A stretch of 45,574 bases of DNA from Saccoglossus kowalevskii (GCF_000003605.2 NW_003108586.1:175762-221335); one strand, 5' to 3'. Positions 1 through 13,800 are shown, numbered from the stretch's first letter. Numbers and translations: made by a program. The notes: generated by a model not told the origin, from the letters alone.

Positions 1-800
1 AAATGGGTAAGTCAGGAAAATGCTGTTGATTAAGTAAGTCAGTGAAAATGCAGTTGAATTGGCAAGTCAGTGAAAATGCAGTTGAAGAGGCAAGTCAATG
101 AAAATGCTGTTGAAGGGGTAAGTTGGTGAAAATGCAGTTGAAGAGGCAAGTCAATGAAAATGCTGTTGAAGGGGTAAGTTGGTGAAAATGCAGTTGAAGG
201 GGTAAGTCAGTGAAAATGCAGTTGAATGGGCAAGTCTGTGAAAATGCAGTTGAATGGGCAAGTCAGTGAAAATGCCGTTGAATTGGTAAGTCAGAGAAAA
301 TGCAGTTGAATTGGTAAGCCAGTGAAAATGCAGTTGAATGGGTAAGTCAGTGAAAATGCCGTTGAATTGGTAAGTCAGTGAAAATGCAGTTAAATTGGTA
401 AGTCAGTGAAAATGCAGTTGAATTAGTAAGCCAGTGAAAATGCATTTGAATTGGTAAGTCAGTGAAAATGCAGTTGAATTGGTAAGTCAGTGAAAATGCA
501 TTTGAATTGGTAAGTCAGTGAAAATGCATTTGAATGGGTAAGTACGTGAAAATGCTGTTGAATTGGTAAGCCAGTGAAAATGCAGTTGAATTGGTAAGTC
601 AGTGAAAATGCAGTTGAATTGGTAAGCCAGTGAAAATGCAGTTGAATTGGTAAGCCAGTGAAAATGCAGTTGAATTGGTAAGTCAGTGAAAATGCAGTTG
701 AATGGGCAAGTCAGTGAAAATGCATTTGAATGGGTAAGTCAGTGAAAATGCTGTTGAAGGGGTAAGTAAGTTAAAATGCAGTTGAATGGGCAAATGTGTA
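1..800. repeat. 28-bp minisatellite, about 28 copies, open at left edge
   Basis: Head-to-tail copies of a unit close to GTAAGTCAGTGAAAATGCAG followed by TTGAATTG fill the stretch from the first base to about 795. Copies differ by a few substitutions (TTGAATT, TTGAAGG or TTGAATG endings; CAGTT, CATTT or CTGTT centres). The array begins before the window, so its total length is unknown. The unit is 28 bp, so it cannot keep a reading frame, and no open frame spans it. Every unit contains GGTAAG or GGCAAG, which resembles a splice donor on the plus strand. Confidence 0.95.
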
Positions 801-3439
801 AAAAAAACAAAATTCAAAAAATAAAAAAAAAGTCTATGATAGCCATCAGTTTCGATACAATTTAAACCAATTAATACACAGAGAAAAAAATAACCACAAA
901 CTCAAAATGTTTTATGCAGAATACAACTGGGACATCTTGAAGCTCAAGAGAGATCCGAGGATGACCCATTCATGGGGACAAATGATGAGATCTATAATTA
1001 CACGCTTGTAATAACCGAGACTTGGTTTTGTCATTCAATTATTTACATGTCAAGTTCTTGTTCATGAACTTCAAATCATGCATGGTTTATACCTAACAAG
1101 TACATCGGTGGTGTGATAATACAGCCGGGAGCTATACACTGGCTGACCTTTAACACCGCAGATAATGCATTGCCAGGCAACCACCACTTAGCATACAAGT
1201 GCATTTAACCGATCAAAGCATCATAATCATCTAAACCAGAATAATGAACATGCATTAATTAATTACATAAAAACAATTGAATCTTTTTAAATATCACAAC
1301 ACAAAATTTCCTTCTATTTCAAGTCATCACCATGGCAACTGAAATCTACATTTTTTTATATAGTCTCAGACTCCATGAATATCCTAATTGCCAATTTCTG
1401 AGAAAATTTAGACAATACATATACACACTCCAAGATGATATTGTACTGTAATTGTTTACAGTAATAATTTTAATTTAAAGTCAAGCTAGGGACTCTCAGA
1501 TAAAAAATGATTCAAGTGCCACCTATTCATCACAAAAAAATTAAATGAAAAATGTTATAATTTATGTGTAATTCGTACTGATGCTTCTGAATTTCCTAAT
1601 TTAGAATAATAATAAAGCACAAAAAATTGTTATCATGGAAATTTAAGTTAGCAAGAAATAATAAAATTAGCATGCAGTTAACATACAGGCTTGTTTTACT
1701 GTTATTGTAACATTTAAATTGCAAAGACCCTTATGTATGATAATATTTTATATATTCATATAATACATTAATATTCTGTGTACTATATATCAAAATAACA
1801 TGAATCTCTATTTTGAAGGTAGAATTTCCTAATAAATAAATAATCTGATTAGTATTTGCAATTGTATCACAACGCATCATTTCATTAATACTTGATTCAT
1901 ACTACAAAAAAAACCAGATCCAAATAGATAATTCATATCAAGGGTTTGAAACGGAGTATACAAAGCTGAAGACATCAGCATACAAGACCTCTAATCGCAG
2001 AACACAGCAAGTCCTGAAACACTACCTATACATGTGGCTTGGCATGTAATTTGTTCAGTACATAGCACAACAGTATTATTAACGCTCACCGATTTTGATT
2101 TGATCATCTGGCTAGCTGTCTCACAATTATGACTTAGATCCCCTTAAGAATGACATACAAAGCCCACATAAGGTCTATTCACAACACTTTTTTTTCATGA
2201 AAAAAAAAAAAATAAGAATCCTTTCTACACTCAACATGGTAGCGATGAAGTCAGGCAAAATTACTTTTGAGATTGAAAGCATGGTAGTTATGGGGGAAAT
2301 ACTTTATCAGACCTATTGAAGAGCCGATGCTAACCACTTTTACCGAGGATTTTAGTTGTATAGCTGCAGGGCAAGGATCAAATCTAAAAAGCTTTTTACT
2401 TTTAGCGACCATTGTGAAGTTCACAAAGTCTCGATCCAGCAGTTAATATCTTTTTCTTTTACTACCAAAATGAAGATGTAAATTTATTCTGATGTTCTGA
2501 TTAATTGGTAACACTGCGTTTGAATATTATTAAAAATTCATTCTGTTATAACTTTTCGCCCTTGGTGAAAATGGAATTGTGGAGAGTAAAGGAAATTAAA
2601 TCACTGGATATGTCTTAATTGGTGATTGGGTTACTGTTGCTTTAATGCTTTCTATAAGCCCCGACTGTTTTTACTTCCAGCAGTGGTTTCATGTAACAAT
2701 TCCCAGTTTCAGTACATTTCATTATATCTTCCAAAACAGGAACAGCAGATTACAGAATTATTAAGACATTTAATTTTCCCCAGAAACATTGAGTTTTTTC
2801 TGACTTTTACAAACTTTCCTCATGCCACATATTTCACTTACTCGTATTATATTGAACCTGACTGACACTATAAGTGATCACAAAGTATGCATGATCAGAG
2901 ATCAATGTAATCCTGTAGTGCCTGAGTACTACCTTATTATTGTACCATCTTTTTCTGCACTGTGCAAACTTTTGTGTTGTCTGACAAGATTCCATTTCCG
3001 TCACATGCTATGGAGATTCTGCATCCAATGTAAACAAAACAATGAATTTGAATGTGTTGTTAACATGTTCAATATTGGAGACATAGTTTAATTACCCCAT
3101 ATAAGGGAAAATTTGAATGAGTGACGATAATATTTGGAACAAATGTAGATGTTTTTTTTTACAGAACAGTAAATTTTAATGTTTTTGGTGCTAGATGCAA
3201 CATAATGTCTCATACCTACAGGCCTCAACTACCGGTATATTTTGAACTCCTATCTTTTTATTTAGGTTTTCACTAATATGATCAACATTTTTCACCTTGT
3301 AGATTATAAATTCTTTGCATTTAATATTTTAAAAAATCACTGTTAATGACATATTAGTCCTTGTTTGTATTTGACTGAATTTGACAACACAAAATTATGT
3401 CTTGTCATTGTAACAACTTTTTACAAAATCTGTGAAACC

Positions 3440-3800
3440 AAGTCAGAAAAATGGTTGAGGACACGTAAAAATAAAACCAATATGGCCGCCAGTCAGCCAT
3501 GTAGAATCAAATCATCAGTAACAATCACACATGTTTTTAGCAAGCATGAAAAAATTGGCCTAGCAGTGTAGGACATGTTTGGGGGGGGGGGGGCAAAAAA
3601 GGCTCCCATTCAGTCAGAAAGTCAACAAAACAAAATAAAAATACCATTATAACTTGCTTTTGCACCAAGTTTGAACCAAATTGGTCCAAGCACATGCGAA
3701 AAATTATGTTGGACAGATGGACCAAGTCCCATGGGACAATAATTACACCCACAACAATTGTTGTAACATAAAGCAGATGTGTACCAAATCAGGGAGAGGG
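3440..3800. repeat. dispersed repeat with ATGGCCGCCAGTCAGC core
   Basis: The segment AAAACCAATATGGCCGCCAG near 3474 is closely matched by AAAAACAAAATGGCCACCAG near 15971, and a later part (ACCAAGTTTGAACCAAATTG, near 3665) resembles ACCAAGTTTGAAACAGATTT near 42523. Three loci sharing blocks in the same order suggest an interspersed family. Ends cannot be defined by eye and no coding capacity is visible. Confidence 0.4.
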
Positions 3801-3828
3801 GGGGGGTGATCATCACACTCACTCTATC

Positions 3829-3849
3829 ACACACACACACACACACACA
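3829..3849. repeat. (CA)n microsatellite
   Basis: About ten CA dinucleotides in a row. Confidence 0.9.
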
Positions 3850-5982
3850 AGTGAATTGGCTTTTTTTGAATACAATGACCTTATTTATGACCATGAACCA
3901 AACAATGAATCACAAACTGCATCTAAGTGAAGATAACGCACAAAGAAAACATTAAACCCTTAAAATTTAGGAGGCATGAAGGGCAACATTATAGTCCTAA
4001 CAAAGCATACACCAGACTGCATAGACAGATCACTCAAGCCGAGAGTACAAGTCAATTTAATGTGTTTCTTCACCATTTTTATTCTGTATAATTTCAATGA
4101 ATATAAATGCTTAGGTTTTTTATACAGTGAATACCAGTCATTTTGTTCCACATGATGAATGCCACCATTGTATCTCCTGACTCTTTCTTTGTGGAAATTT
4201 TGCAAGTACAAATCACGAGTGCACAGACCGCATACAAATCCACTTAAACTGTTTGGTCATCTCCTTTATAGTGGCGAGATGTGTTCAGTATGCAGCTCAA
4301 GGTTTGAGCTACAAACTGGCTTGGTTTTCTTGTTACTAATAGAGCAATTAACTGATTTCCATTAGTAGTATGAAAATTTGATTGCGATTTTGGATTTTTT
4401 TTTTATTTGAAAGAACGACAAGTAAATCTATGAAGGGCCATTTGTTTAGGCTTTCACCCTGAATACTCAAAGATGGTGAAATAACTTTCTTCAGTAATTA
4501 CATGGTTAAAATTTTATAAGTTAATTTAATTCAGTTAAATTGTTTCATACTAACATTGATTTTATAAATAATGATTGAATGGGGGAATGCCTGTGTGAAA
4601 GAGAGGAGTGTTAATTGTTAAAATCATGTGCGATGGGGAGGGGGGTTATTAGAAACCTTGTAAAATCTGATAATATTCTGGATACAAACTGGCTAAAATA
4701 CATTTCTGGCCAGACCACTGTAAGGAAAAGTGCATTTTACCAATGCTAGGCTTCCACCAAGAATAAATTAGTTTTAGTCATATTAACCAATACTACTGTA
4801 CATTGTTTTTCTTAGCCTATTTTCAAATTGGATTAGCAGCTTTGTAAATGAGGAGAAATGAAAAATCATGAATTTGTCAGAAAAATTGAATAGTACTACA
4901 GAACTGTAACATACACTTTATATCAATTAATATGTTTTTCTGGTGTTTAATTTTCATTTTTGTGGATGACATGTTTTCAAACGATGACAATTTTTGTTGA
5001 ATAGTTCATGGCTCAAAATTCTTCCCAACCATTGGTGGCAAAAGTGACTTTTCGTGAAGTCTAGCAATACCCAAGTTGAAGGTTGGTAGAACAATACTTG
5101 AGGTGGGTTTTCATTACAAGTGTGCCCCAAGGGAAAGAAGGATTTATTTGCCAAATGTCCTGGGGGGCACATTATATCAATGCCTGGAGTCAAAGGTTTG
5201 TTGAATATACTTGAGCCGAGGGTCATTTCATCTGTGCCTGAGAAAAGTATTAAATTTCTAAATGTTCTGGGGTCATCAAAACTTGAAGAAAAAGTTGCAA
5301 TGCTGGATGGATTTAGTCAATTGATCCTTACATGAAAAAGAACATATAAGTTAATATCTTGTGGAAAAGGTGAGAGGGGGCTACTATCAGTGCCCAGAGC
5401 AGTTCATTCCCACAATGAATGCTGTTAAGAATGCAGGGTATTAAATGTACATCACATGAATGTGACAGGATTGGATGAGGTGAAGCAGAACAAAGCCATT
5501 CATAAAATCATTCATTCATGTCAACAACACCGATGACAAATGCTGCAAGCTCCTTGTTAAGGCGAGTGTAGTTTATCAATATTCTCCCTGGAAGGTGTTG
5601 AATTAGTCACCCAAGTTTGTTGCATTATTCACATGTCAATGTTGGGGAAAAAGTGTGCGTGGAAGATGCAGTGTGTGGAATTATTCATAATTGTATAAAC
5701 AATACAATGAAATACTGTTTTTATCATGGTTGCTTTCGGTTAAAAACTAAAAAAGAATCACACCATTTTTCTACATATAGTATATACAAAACATGGCAAG
5801 CCTAATGGTCTGCTACATAGGAGTTATGGTCTACCTCTGAAAGCATCTTGATATTTGTTATCAAGCCAAATGTCCAGGCTGAACTGCTTTTATTTTCTCC
5901 AGTTATATTTTTTAGTTTGCATTTGGAGTTATGTATTATTTGTTTCTGTAATAATTATCATACTACTTCTGAATCATTATTT

Positions 5983-6116
5983 TCATTTAGAATTTATTTT
6001 TACTATTTTCACTGAAGGGATTAAACCGTGAAAATACCCTTTTTCCTATATTTTACATTCAACTTGATAAAAAACAGCCAACACGTGTTTTCAGTTACAA
6101 TGAAGTATTTTACAGC
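5983..6116. mobile_element. decayed copy of the palindromic TACTGTAGAATAC MITE family
   Basis: The blocks TTTTCACTGAAGGGAT, TTTTTCCTATATTTTACATT and TGAAGTATTTTACAG occur in the same order and spacing as in the better copies at 10189-10405 and 16641-16852. The left terminal repeat is worn away. It encodes nothing. Confidence 0.55.
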
Positions 6117-7819
6117 AATTGACTTTGAGTAAGTTGGTTTTCAATATTCATACAACACCCACCGCCATCCCTTTATAGGGTTTCCATTTCTTTTTAAGTC
6201 CAAACTCGTGAGTCAAATCAGCTGCGATACCAGTATAAGAGAAGTCAAATCACAATGGAGCAACTATGCAGAGAAACTCAACAACAGATGTTTCAGTGCA
6301 GTCAAGTTACCAAACTACTAATGAATCCCACACAACAAAAGTATGGCCTCCCACACCGGTATAAGCATAAAAGATTTTTCTGCATGATAGAAGACTAGGG
6401 CACCCTTAGGATTAGGAATCCGAACTAACCTCCCATACTAAGTATCGGGCCACTGTTAAAGAGAGAGAGATGGGTGAAAGTTAAAAATATAATTAACATT
6501 CAAGGACAGAATGGCAAATTAAAATAATGCGCAAGATTCATTCATCTAATTGTTATGGGCATAAAATATGTATTACTGGTGAAGATATTAAACAAGAAAT
6601 TAACATTGAAGAGAATTTGACTCCAGGAAGTTTGAAATTATTAATGAAAATAAATGGGCAAGACTTGTTAGTTTCTAATTCAGTATGCCAATGAAAGGAC
6701 CCTGCAAGGCTCTTTGAGTCAGTGATGAACGGAGTCTAGTTTCACCAATGTAACAGCTGTTAATGATGGACTCCCGAATCGGGTGTGGAGTGAAACCGTA
6801 CAGTTTCCGTGGTCAATTAACTAAGTCTAGATGGCCCGAGTACTTATTAATTGCAACATCATAGTCATTTAGGGGACCACTTTATATTATGATAAGTTAC
6901 AATGTCAGCAGTGCCCAACCCCCTCGGGGTTTGGACACCCCAGAGGACAGCTACATACATTAACAACTCTCGCCATCTAAAACGCTTTCCCCAGCTAAAA
7001 ATTGTGTTATGGATCAGTGTCGCAGTTTATTTCAAATATTGATTGTCCTTGGGATAGTGTGAGCAGCAGTGAGAGACAGATTGTGTCAATAGTTAGACTA
7101 TTACAAAGGTGGGCAATTGATACCATACCAGCAAAAATTCTCTCCCGCTGGTTCACACCATGTGGTTGACTTGATTCTGGTCATTTTATAAGGGCCAGTG
7201 AACAAACCATGGTTAGAAGCCGCTTACATTTTACATGATAAATAATGAACGGCCGAGCCGAGCAAAAGCTTTTGTCTGAAATTCACAAGCATGGCATTTC
7301 TATCAATTTTGTATTCAGATCAAGTTCCATGATAACAATGTTTTCAGCAATGGATCCTTTGACTGCATACAGCCAAAATGAACTTGGCTTATTCTCGGAT
7401 ATATTACTTTAAGAATCGTCACACATAATTTGTCAAATTACGTTTTTATTATTTTACAAGTAACATTATTAACATTGACAACATGTTATTTACAACTCCG
7501 CTGCTTTAAAAATAAATCAGAACGTCTTCCTTGGGTGCATATCCATGCATGATCCGCATATTAAACTTGACAATTTGTTATAATTCCAGCCAACAAACTG
7601 TCATTGATTGAAAGCGACGGCAAGACTTTAATACTGGACAAGTGCATAAAAGCCCCTAGCAAGCAGGCCTCTTGTGGCTCCCTGCTTTCTCCACATCTCG
7701 AGAGCTGATAACGCAATGATCCATCCATTCTACCTACCCTTGGGGCAACGACAGCTTTTACTGCTTTGATCAGATTTGCATCGTCTTTGAGTTTCCCATA
7801 CTATGATTATACCCAGCTT
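6117..7819. other. TRIP4 3' flank and probable 3' UTR
   Basis: No gene is seen. On the minus strand this lies directly downstream of the TRIP4 stop codon. An AATAAA hexamer (plus-strand TTTATT at 7445-7450) about 370 bp after the stop is a possible polyadenylation signal, unverified. Confidence 0.4.
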
Positions 7820-7875
7820 TTATTTCCTGCGAAGGCCTTTCTTGGCTGCTTGATGTATGTGTGGGTCTAGCTTCC
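7820..7875 (-). CDS. TRIP4: TRIP4 coding exon 11, C-terminus and stop
   Basis: Completes the split Trp codon and encodes KLDPHIHQAAKKGLRRK then TAA (human KLDSKIHQGAKKGLMKQ). Acceptor TTTTACAG. Confidence 0.93.
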
Positions 7876-10800
7876 CTGTAAAACAAATACAACAAAGGCG
7901 ATGACGGTGTGGGGTACGAGAGCGTTTTGTTGTCATTAACAATGAAACGTCCACTACATAGAAAGTAAGTGGATACAAATGAGTTGCCAGCTGTAATGTT
8001 TGTATAGGCAACACAAAGATCACACAAAGGATTATTGTTCAGCAAACCTTTTGTCCCATCAGTTATCATAAGCATCTACTTTCTTAAATCCAACTATAGG
8101 GGGCAGTATGTAACTTTCAACGTCAAAAACTGCAGCCTCTTAAATTATACCAAGGTTAGACATGCATATTGACAGTTAAGAGCGACAAAATTAGTTTTAT
8201 TTACAGCTATATTAATCCACTGAGGATGCAGTTGGAGAGTAATTGAGAGGAATATGTAAACAATTTCACCAGTTTATTGTCATACTTTCATCTTTGGGGT
8301 TATTACAAGGATAATGAAAAGTTGGAAGTGAGAGGATTGACCAGCAGTGGTAAATTTAAGTGAAATCAAAAAATATCATCAACGATTTAAAATCATGTAC
8401 GCTGATAAGCGATGAAGGTCTCATGAGAAGCGAACATTAGCGTACCCTCATTATAAACCTTGGTATTACCCATTTTTCATTCATACAATTCAGGTATCAT
8501 TAAAAAAAATGTAGCAAACGCTCAAATCTAGATAGAAAGGCCAAATTTGACAAAATCACTGACCCATAAAGTGAAATGTTCACTGCTACATCCAAATTTG
8601 TCTCTCGTGTGAAAAACAGCATTTATTGAAGAGCATAGGTGTAAACAGTTGAATTTCTGGGATAAAATTTGACAAAATTCCATCAAGTCACTGTGCCTTG
8701 AACGTCCACATGACATATGAACATTTGGGTTTCTCTATTCTATGGCAAATACAAATAAAAACAGATAACTAAATCAAAAAAAGTTTAGAAAGAACTTCTG
8801 TTTGCTAAGGGTATTGGAAGCATGAATCACAAATAAGAAATACTGTATTTACTATATTAGAAGCACATCTCCAATATGTATAAAGAATAAATTTTATCTA
8901 TTGCATGCAAAATCATTAAAATATGACTTTTTTTGACCAGACTTGCCATTGTCATTTACAATTATGCATATGAGCTTCAAATGGAGGAAAAATGGCATTT
9001 AAAATATAAATGCAAAACTGATCAGGGTGGTTCCAAGTGGCTATGGTATAACAATTATAAATATTTAATGAAATCATGACCATATTTGATGACTTGATAT
9101 TTTGGTCTTGTATCTTATCCGAAAACACAATTATAGTACTATTTGTATGTCCCTATCTGCAACTATACTTAAGATAATACAGTTTTAATTAGGTCACATG
9201 ACCATATATGGTCATCTGATATGTTAGTCATACTTCTTGTCAAATTCCTTCATTAGAGCACTAGTTGCAAGCCCTTATCAGCAACAGGGCTTGACCCCAT
9301 ATTCATATGACCCAATTTTCAGAAAGTAGGTAATTAATATGCTTGGATTTCAACCCTGAAGTAAAAGGATATGTGGATTATCCAAAAGCACCTGTGTTCC
9401 AGTTTTTTTTTTAATTTGATGATACTCAAGATATCTGGATACTGGGTAATTTATGCAAATTACGTAATTAGTAAGCGCAAAAGTTAACCTTAAGCATGGA
9501 TATGGGTTATGTACCAAGTTTCATTGAAATCTGACGAGATATTGGTGAAAAAGCTTAAAATGGGCTTATTAATATGCAAATTAGATCATTAATATGCACA
9601 GATTTCAACCAAAACCTATTCAGGTCTAAGTATTATACCAAAGCATCTATGTACCAAGTTTCATTGAAATCTGACGAGATATTGGTGAAAAAGCTTAAAA
9701 TGGGCTTATTAATATGCAAATTAGATCATTAATATGCACAGATTTCAACCAAAACCTATTCAGGTCTAAGTATTATACCAAAGCACATATGTACCAAGTT
9801 TCATTGAAATCTGACGAGATATTGGTGAAAAAGCTTAAAATGGGCTTATTAATATGCAAATTAGATCATTAATATGCACAGATTTTAACCAAAACCTATT
9901 CAGGTCTAAGCATTATACCAAAGCATCTATGTACCAAGTTACATTGAAATCTGTTAAATGGTACTTGAAAAACAAATGAAAATGCTTAAAATTGAAATCT
10001 GATAATTGGTTCCTGTGATATAAGTGGAAAAGACACCTCCCAAATATATATACACAGACACACAAAATGCAAAGACTACACTGGAGTAAAAAATAATTAA
10101 TGTGAACATTTTGAATTATTGTGAACGTTTTTCGGTAAGCACTGAGTAACAATTGGGAATTATAGTAGTCTGTAAAATATGAAACAAATACTGTAGAATA
10201 CTTTATTTTCGCTTGGAATTTATTTTCGCTATTTTCGCTGAAGGGATGATTCCATGAAAATAAAATCCAGCGAATAAACTTTTTTTCCTATATTTCACAT
10301 TAAACTCATCAGAAATCAGTGAAAATAAATTCCATACAAAACTCCCAAAAAGCCTTTTCAGCCGAGCGAAAATTAATTCCAGCGAAAATAAAGTATTCCA
10401 CAGTAATTACAGTTAAAGGTACTTACAAATTTTATGTTTTCCTTTAATGGGAAATTTAACAATCAACTCAAGTGGATTTTCACAAATAAAAATATATGGT
10501 GAACCAGACTCTCCATCTGGAATCTGAGGGCAAAAAAGATAAATTAAATGCATGTTTCATTGTTAATATAAAAGCATGTTTTACATACGAAGCAGAAAGT
10601 GTAATTAATTGAAACAGACATGCTGTTAAAAAAAACATGCCAACTATATGAAGCGCCCTCTATAGTTGAAATTCACATTTTTTTACGGGCAACTCAAAAA
10701 AGAGCAAAATTTTAAGTTCTTTCATTCATATACCATATTTATCTGGGTAAGGGCCGATGCAAAACGCCCACTCCCCAATTTTGATACAATAAAGAAATTG

Positions 10801-13800
10801 AGATCATGTCCAGGCATACGCCCAGGGGATCTTTTTCTACACTTTTTTTTTTCGTTGTATTAACAGTTGACTTTCTTGTTGTGAAAAATATCTGTTGATT
10901 GCGTAAAACGAGGGGTGAACGCGAAATAACTGTGAGAGCCTTCAGGGCAGCACGGTAGTTCTCTTTTAGAAATATGTTGTGGCCCTGAAAAGGGCTGCTT
11001 GGTTTGTGCTTCCTTAGAAACAATTTAAGCAAATCTTGCAGTATATAAAGAGCCGCAAAGCAAGTGTCATACTCGTTCGGCTTTAGCGTCGTCGACAATG
11101 AAATCAATGTTGCAATATTGTATCAACCCATACCAGGAAAAGTGCTTGAAATAACGTTATTTTGGCTTTATAAATAGTTGACAGTTTGTGAATCCATAAC
11201 TGGGGCCAGCAATTTTGCAATGTCACGCCGAAGACTGCCAACTTTTTTACCATCTTTCATCACCGCTGTTGCATTTCTGTCATGAAAATTATTCTTCTGT
11301 CATTGGAGAAAAAAAAATTCCTAGTTCAAGCCCAGCACGATATCCATACAGTGAGACATTTCAACTGTCGGAACTTGCTGAATGGTAACTTTCACCGTGA
11401 TTGATGAGTGCCTAGTCTGATAAGAAAGCAATGTTGACTTGACCTCTATGATGAAACACGAGTAGTGATGTCATTCTTAGCCAATCAGTAAAGCAGATGA
11501 TTAAAGGGCAAAGATGATTGACAGAGATGTGATAAGTTTTTTCAAACAACTACGAACCTCCGTAATTTTTACCATGAAATTTGTAAATTATTATTGACCT
11601 TGTATGACAGTTGATTTTTAATTTGTCAAAACCAAAAATAATTTTACGCAGTTTAATCCCTGACATTTTAGTTCATTTTGAGTTCAGATGTATTGGGCGT
11701 GTTTGTCGGCGAGGAAATGCTAATTCAAATGATTCCTCACTGTCTATTTTTATTATGTTGGTTTATTTGTCACATTATAAGCAATAAACTATTTTTGTTA
11801 TACTTCTAAGTTGCATATTGTTCATTTATTTCCAGTGAATATTTTCATTTGCCATTCTATTCCCTGTCACAATTTAATCTGCATGTTGTCAATTTTTCAT
11901 TTTCAGGACCCTGGGCGCTTACCTGGATAATTACGATATTTATATAAATAAAATCTGTAAATGCATGTCTGAGAAACAACAGACCAATGAGAGCAATTCC
12001 TGTTTTTCAACAGAAAAGTAAAATTAATAGATATAAAAATCAGAAATCAAGATGCAGCATTAATAAACTTGAATTGGTACAAATGGAAGGACATTTGTTG
12101 GCAATTAAAAGTTGTTTACCTTTTCTCGATACTGCTCTTGTGATAAGCAATCTGTAACATCAACACTACCCAACAAACAACTGACTGGATACTGGGAAGG
12201 GAAATCAAAATGTTCATCTGCAAAAAAAACAAAGTAAAGAAGAAGAAGTTTATTCCATCTACATGGTAAGCAGGCACACACAGTGGGATCACTATACAGT
12301 ATTGTAAAGGACACAATGTGGAGAAATGTACTTAACAGTTTTTTGGCAGACCTGTATCATTCCACATTCAGTGTTCATACCCAATCACAATAAATTAAAT
12401 TTTCATTTTATAATTTATTTGGTTGTTTTTGTATTATATTTACCTGTCTAATCAGTTTCAGATTATTTGTCATATTTTACAACCAGCATCAACACATCCC
12501 GGCGCCACAGTGATTGTGAATTATTGTTTTCATATTTCTCTTAAAAATAGGCTATTATAAATGCTGTTTGATAGTGACAAAACTGTTTACTTGTCTTTAC
12601 ATATACATACACTTGTACGTATTCAGAGATATATAGTCAACAAGTATTAATTTCTTCCAACATAAAGGATGTTACTTCTCTACATTTCTACGAATCAAAT
12701 AATCATAATATGGCATAATAACTCTGTCATCCTCTTAAAATCCACTATTGAAGAGTGGCAAAATTGGAACTTTAACTCTCAACAAAATATTAATGCCTGT
12801 AACACTATGTTGCTTAAGCAGACAGAGGAACCATGACAAGTCATATTTGCACCATGTTTTGCAATCTGTTTAATTTTCCATAAAATGTGATAGTAAGACC
12901 ACTATACACTTTTAGTGTTTTGTGCAAAACGTGTCGGATGAAAGAGTTTTAAGCAGTGACATTGCAATATTTTGATGATTCAGCATACAATAAATGCATT
13001 TTTTGGTTCATACCTGTGTCTATAGAAGATACATTTCTAATATTGCAAATATGGTAGTCATAATTCAGACCAACTGACAAGGTTTTGTATCTCATAGTGG
13101 TTTTATTTTGGTAGAAACAAAGCCTGCTTGAGCATGTGTCGCATTCAAGGTTGATAATAAGTGTTGAGTGTCTTCAGCTGTATGCACAGGCTTATAACTG
13201 TGTTGTAGATTCCGTAGAAGTATCAAAATATTCAATCCAATTAGACTTACTCGGGTAAATAATCTTATGTGCATTTTCAACTTCAGCTATTTCTTGTGGA
13301 GTTGGTCTATTAGCAGCAGCGGCTATCCATAACCTGCCTCGATGTGCACTGTACCAGGTTCTACCTTCATGTCTAGAAATTGAAATACACAGGTGTACAT
13401 TACTTTGCTGGTCATAAGGTCTAAATACAACCCAGGTAGGAACATATTGAGAAAAAAAGAGTGGGTGACCAGTATATATGATACCCATGCTATTGCCATC
13501 ACCTAACATTTCATGTACTGGTAACTTACCAGCTATAAGCAATGACGCCCAGGGTTGGTGCATACTGAGACATATCCCATCATCTGACATTTCAAGTAAC
13601 TTACTTTTTAATACCAGCTATAAGCAATAACGCCCAGGGTTGGTGCATACCGAGACATATCTCATCATCTGACATTTCAAGTAACTTACTTTTTAATACC
13701 AGCTATAAGCAATGACGCCCAGGGTTGGTGCATACTGAGACATATCCCATCATCTGACATTTCAAGTAACTTACTTTTTAATACCAGCTATAAGCATTAA

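Larger units (their letters stand above)
801..5982. other. intergenic stretch, no gene recognised
   Basis: AT-rich DNA with only short open frames (under 95 codons) that lack domain-like composition or splice context. It holds a run of 13 G at 3581-3593, a CA microsatellite at 3829-3849 and a diffuse dispersed repeat around 3440-3800. I see no RNA gene here. Confidence 0.6.
7876..10426. other. TRIP4 intron 10
   Basis: About 2.5 kb without coding signal. It holds a 140-bp tandem triplication (9511-9930) and a complete palindromic MITE (10189-10405) next to the donor of exon 10. Confidence 0.8.

Noticed and set aside
5120-5335. 71-codon frame beginning MCPKGKKDLFAKCPGG
   Set aside because: No recognisable family, no splice context, and an overlapping antisense frame of similar length. 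Treated as chance.
6400-6460. Possible 5S rRNA fragment around CTAAGTATCGGGCC
   Set aside because: Only a few bases agree with 5S rRNA, and the internal promoter boxes are absent.
13192-13590. Separate 132-residue ASCH gene
   Set aside because: It is the last array copy plus intron plus TRIP4 exon 8; the frame ends in intron 8. It is kept only as a possible retained-intron product.
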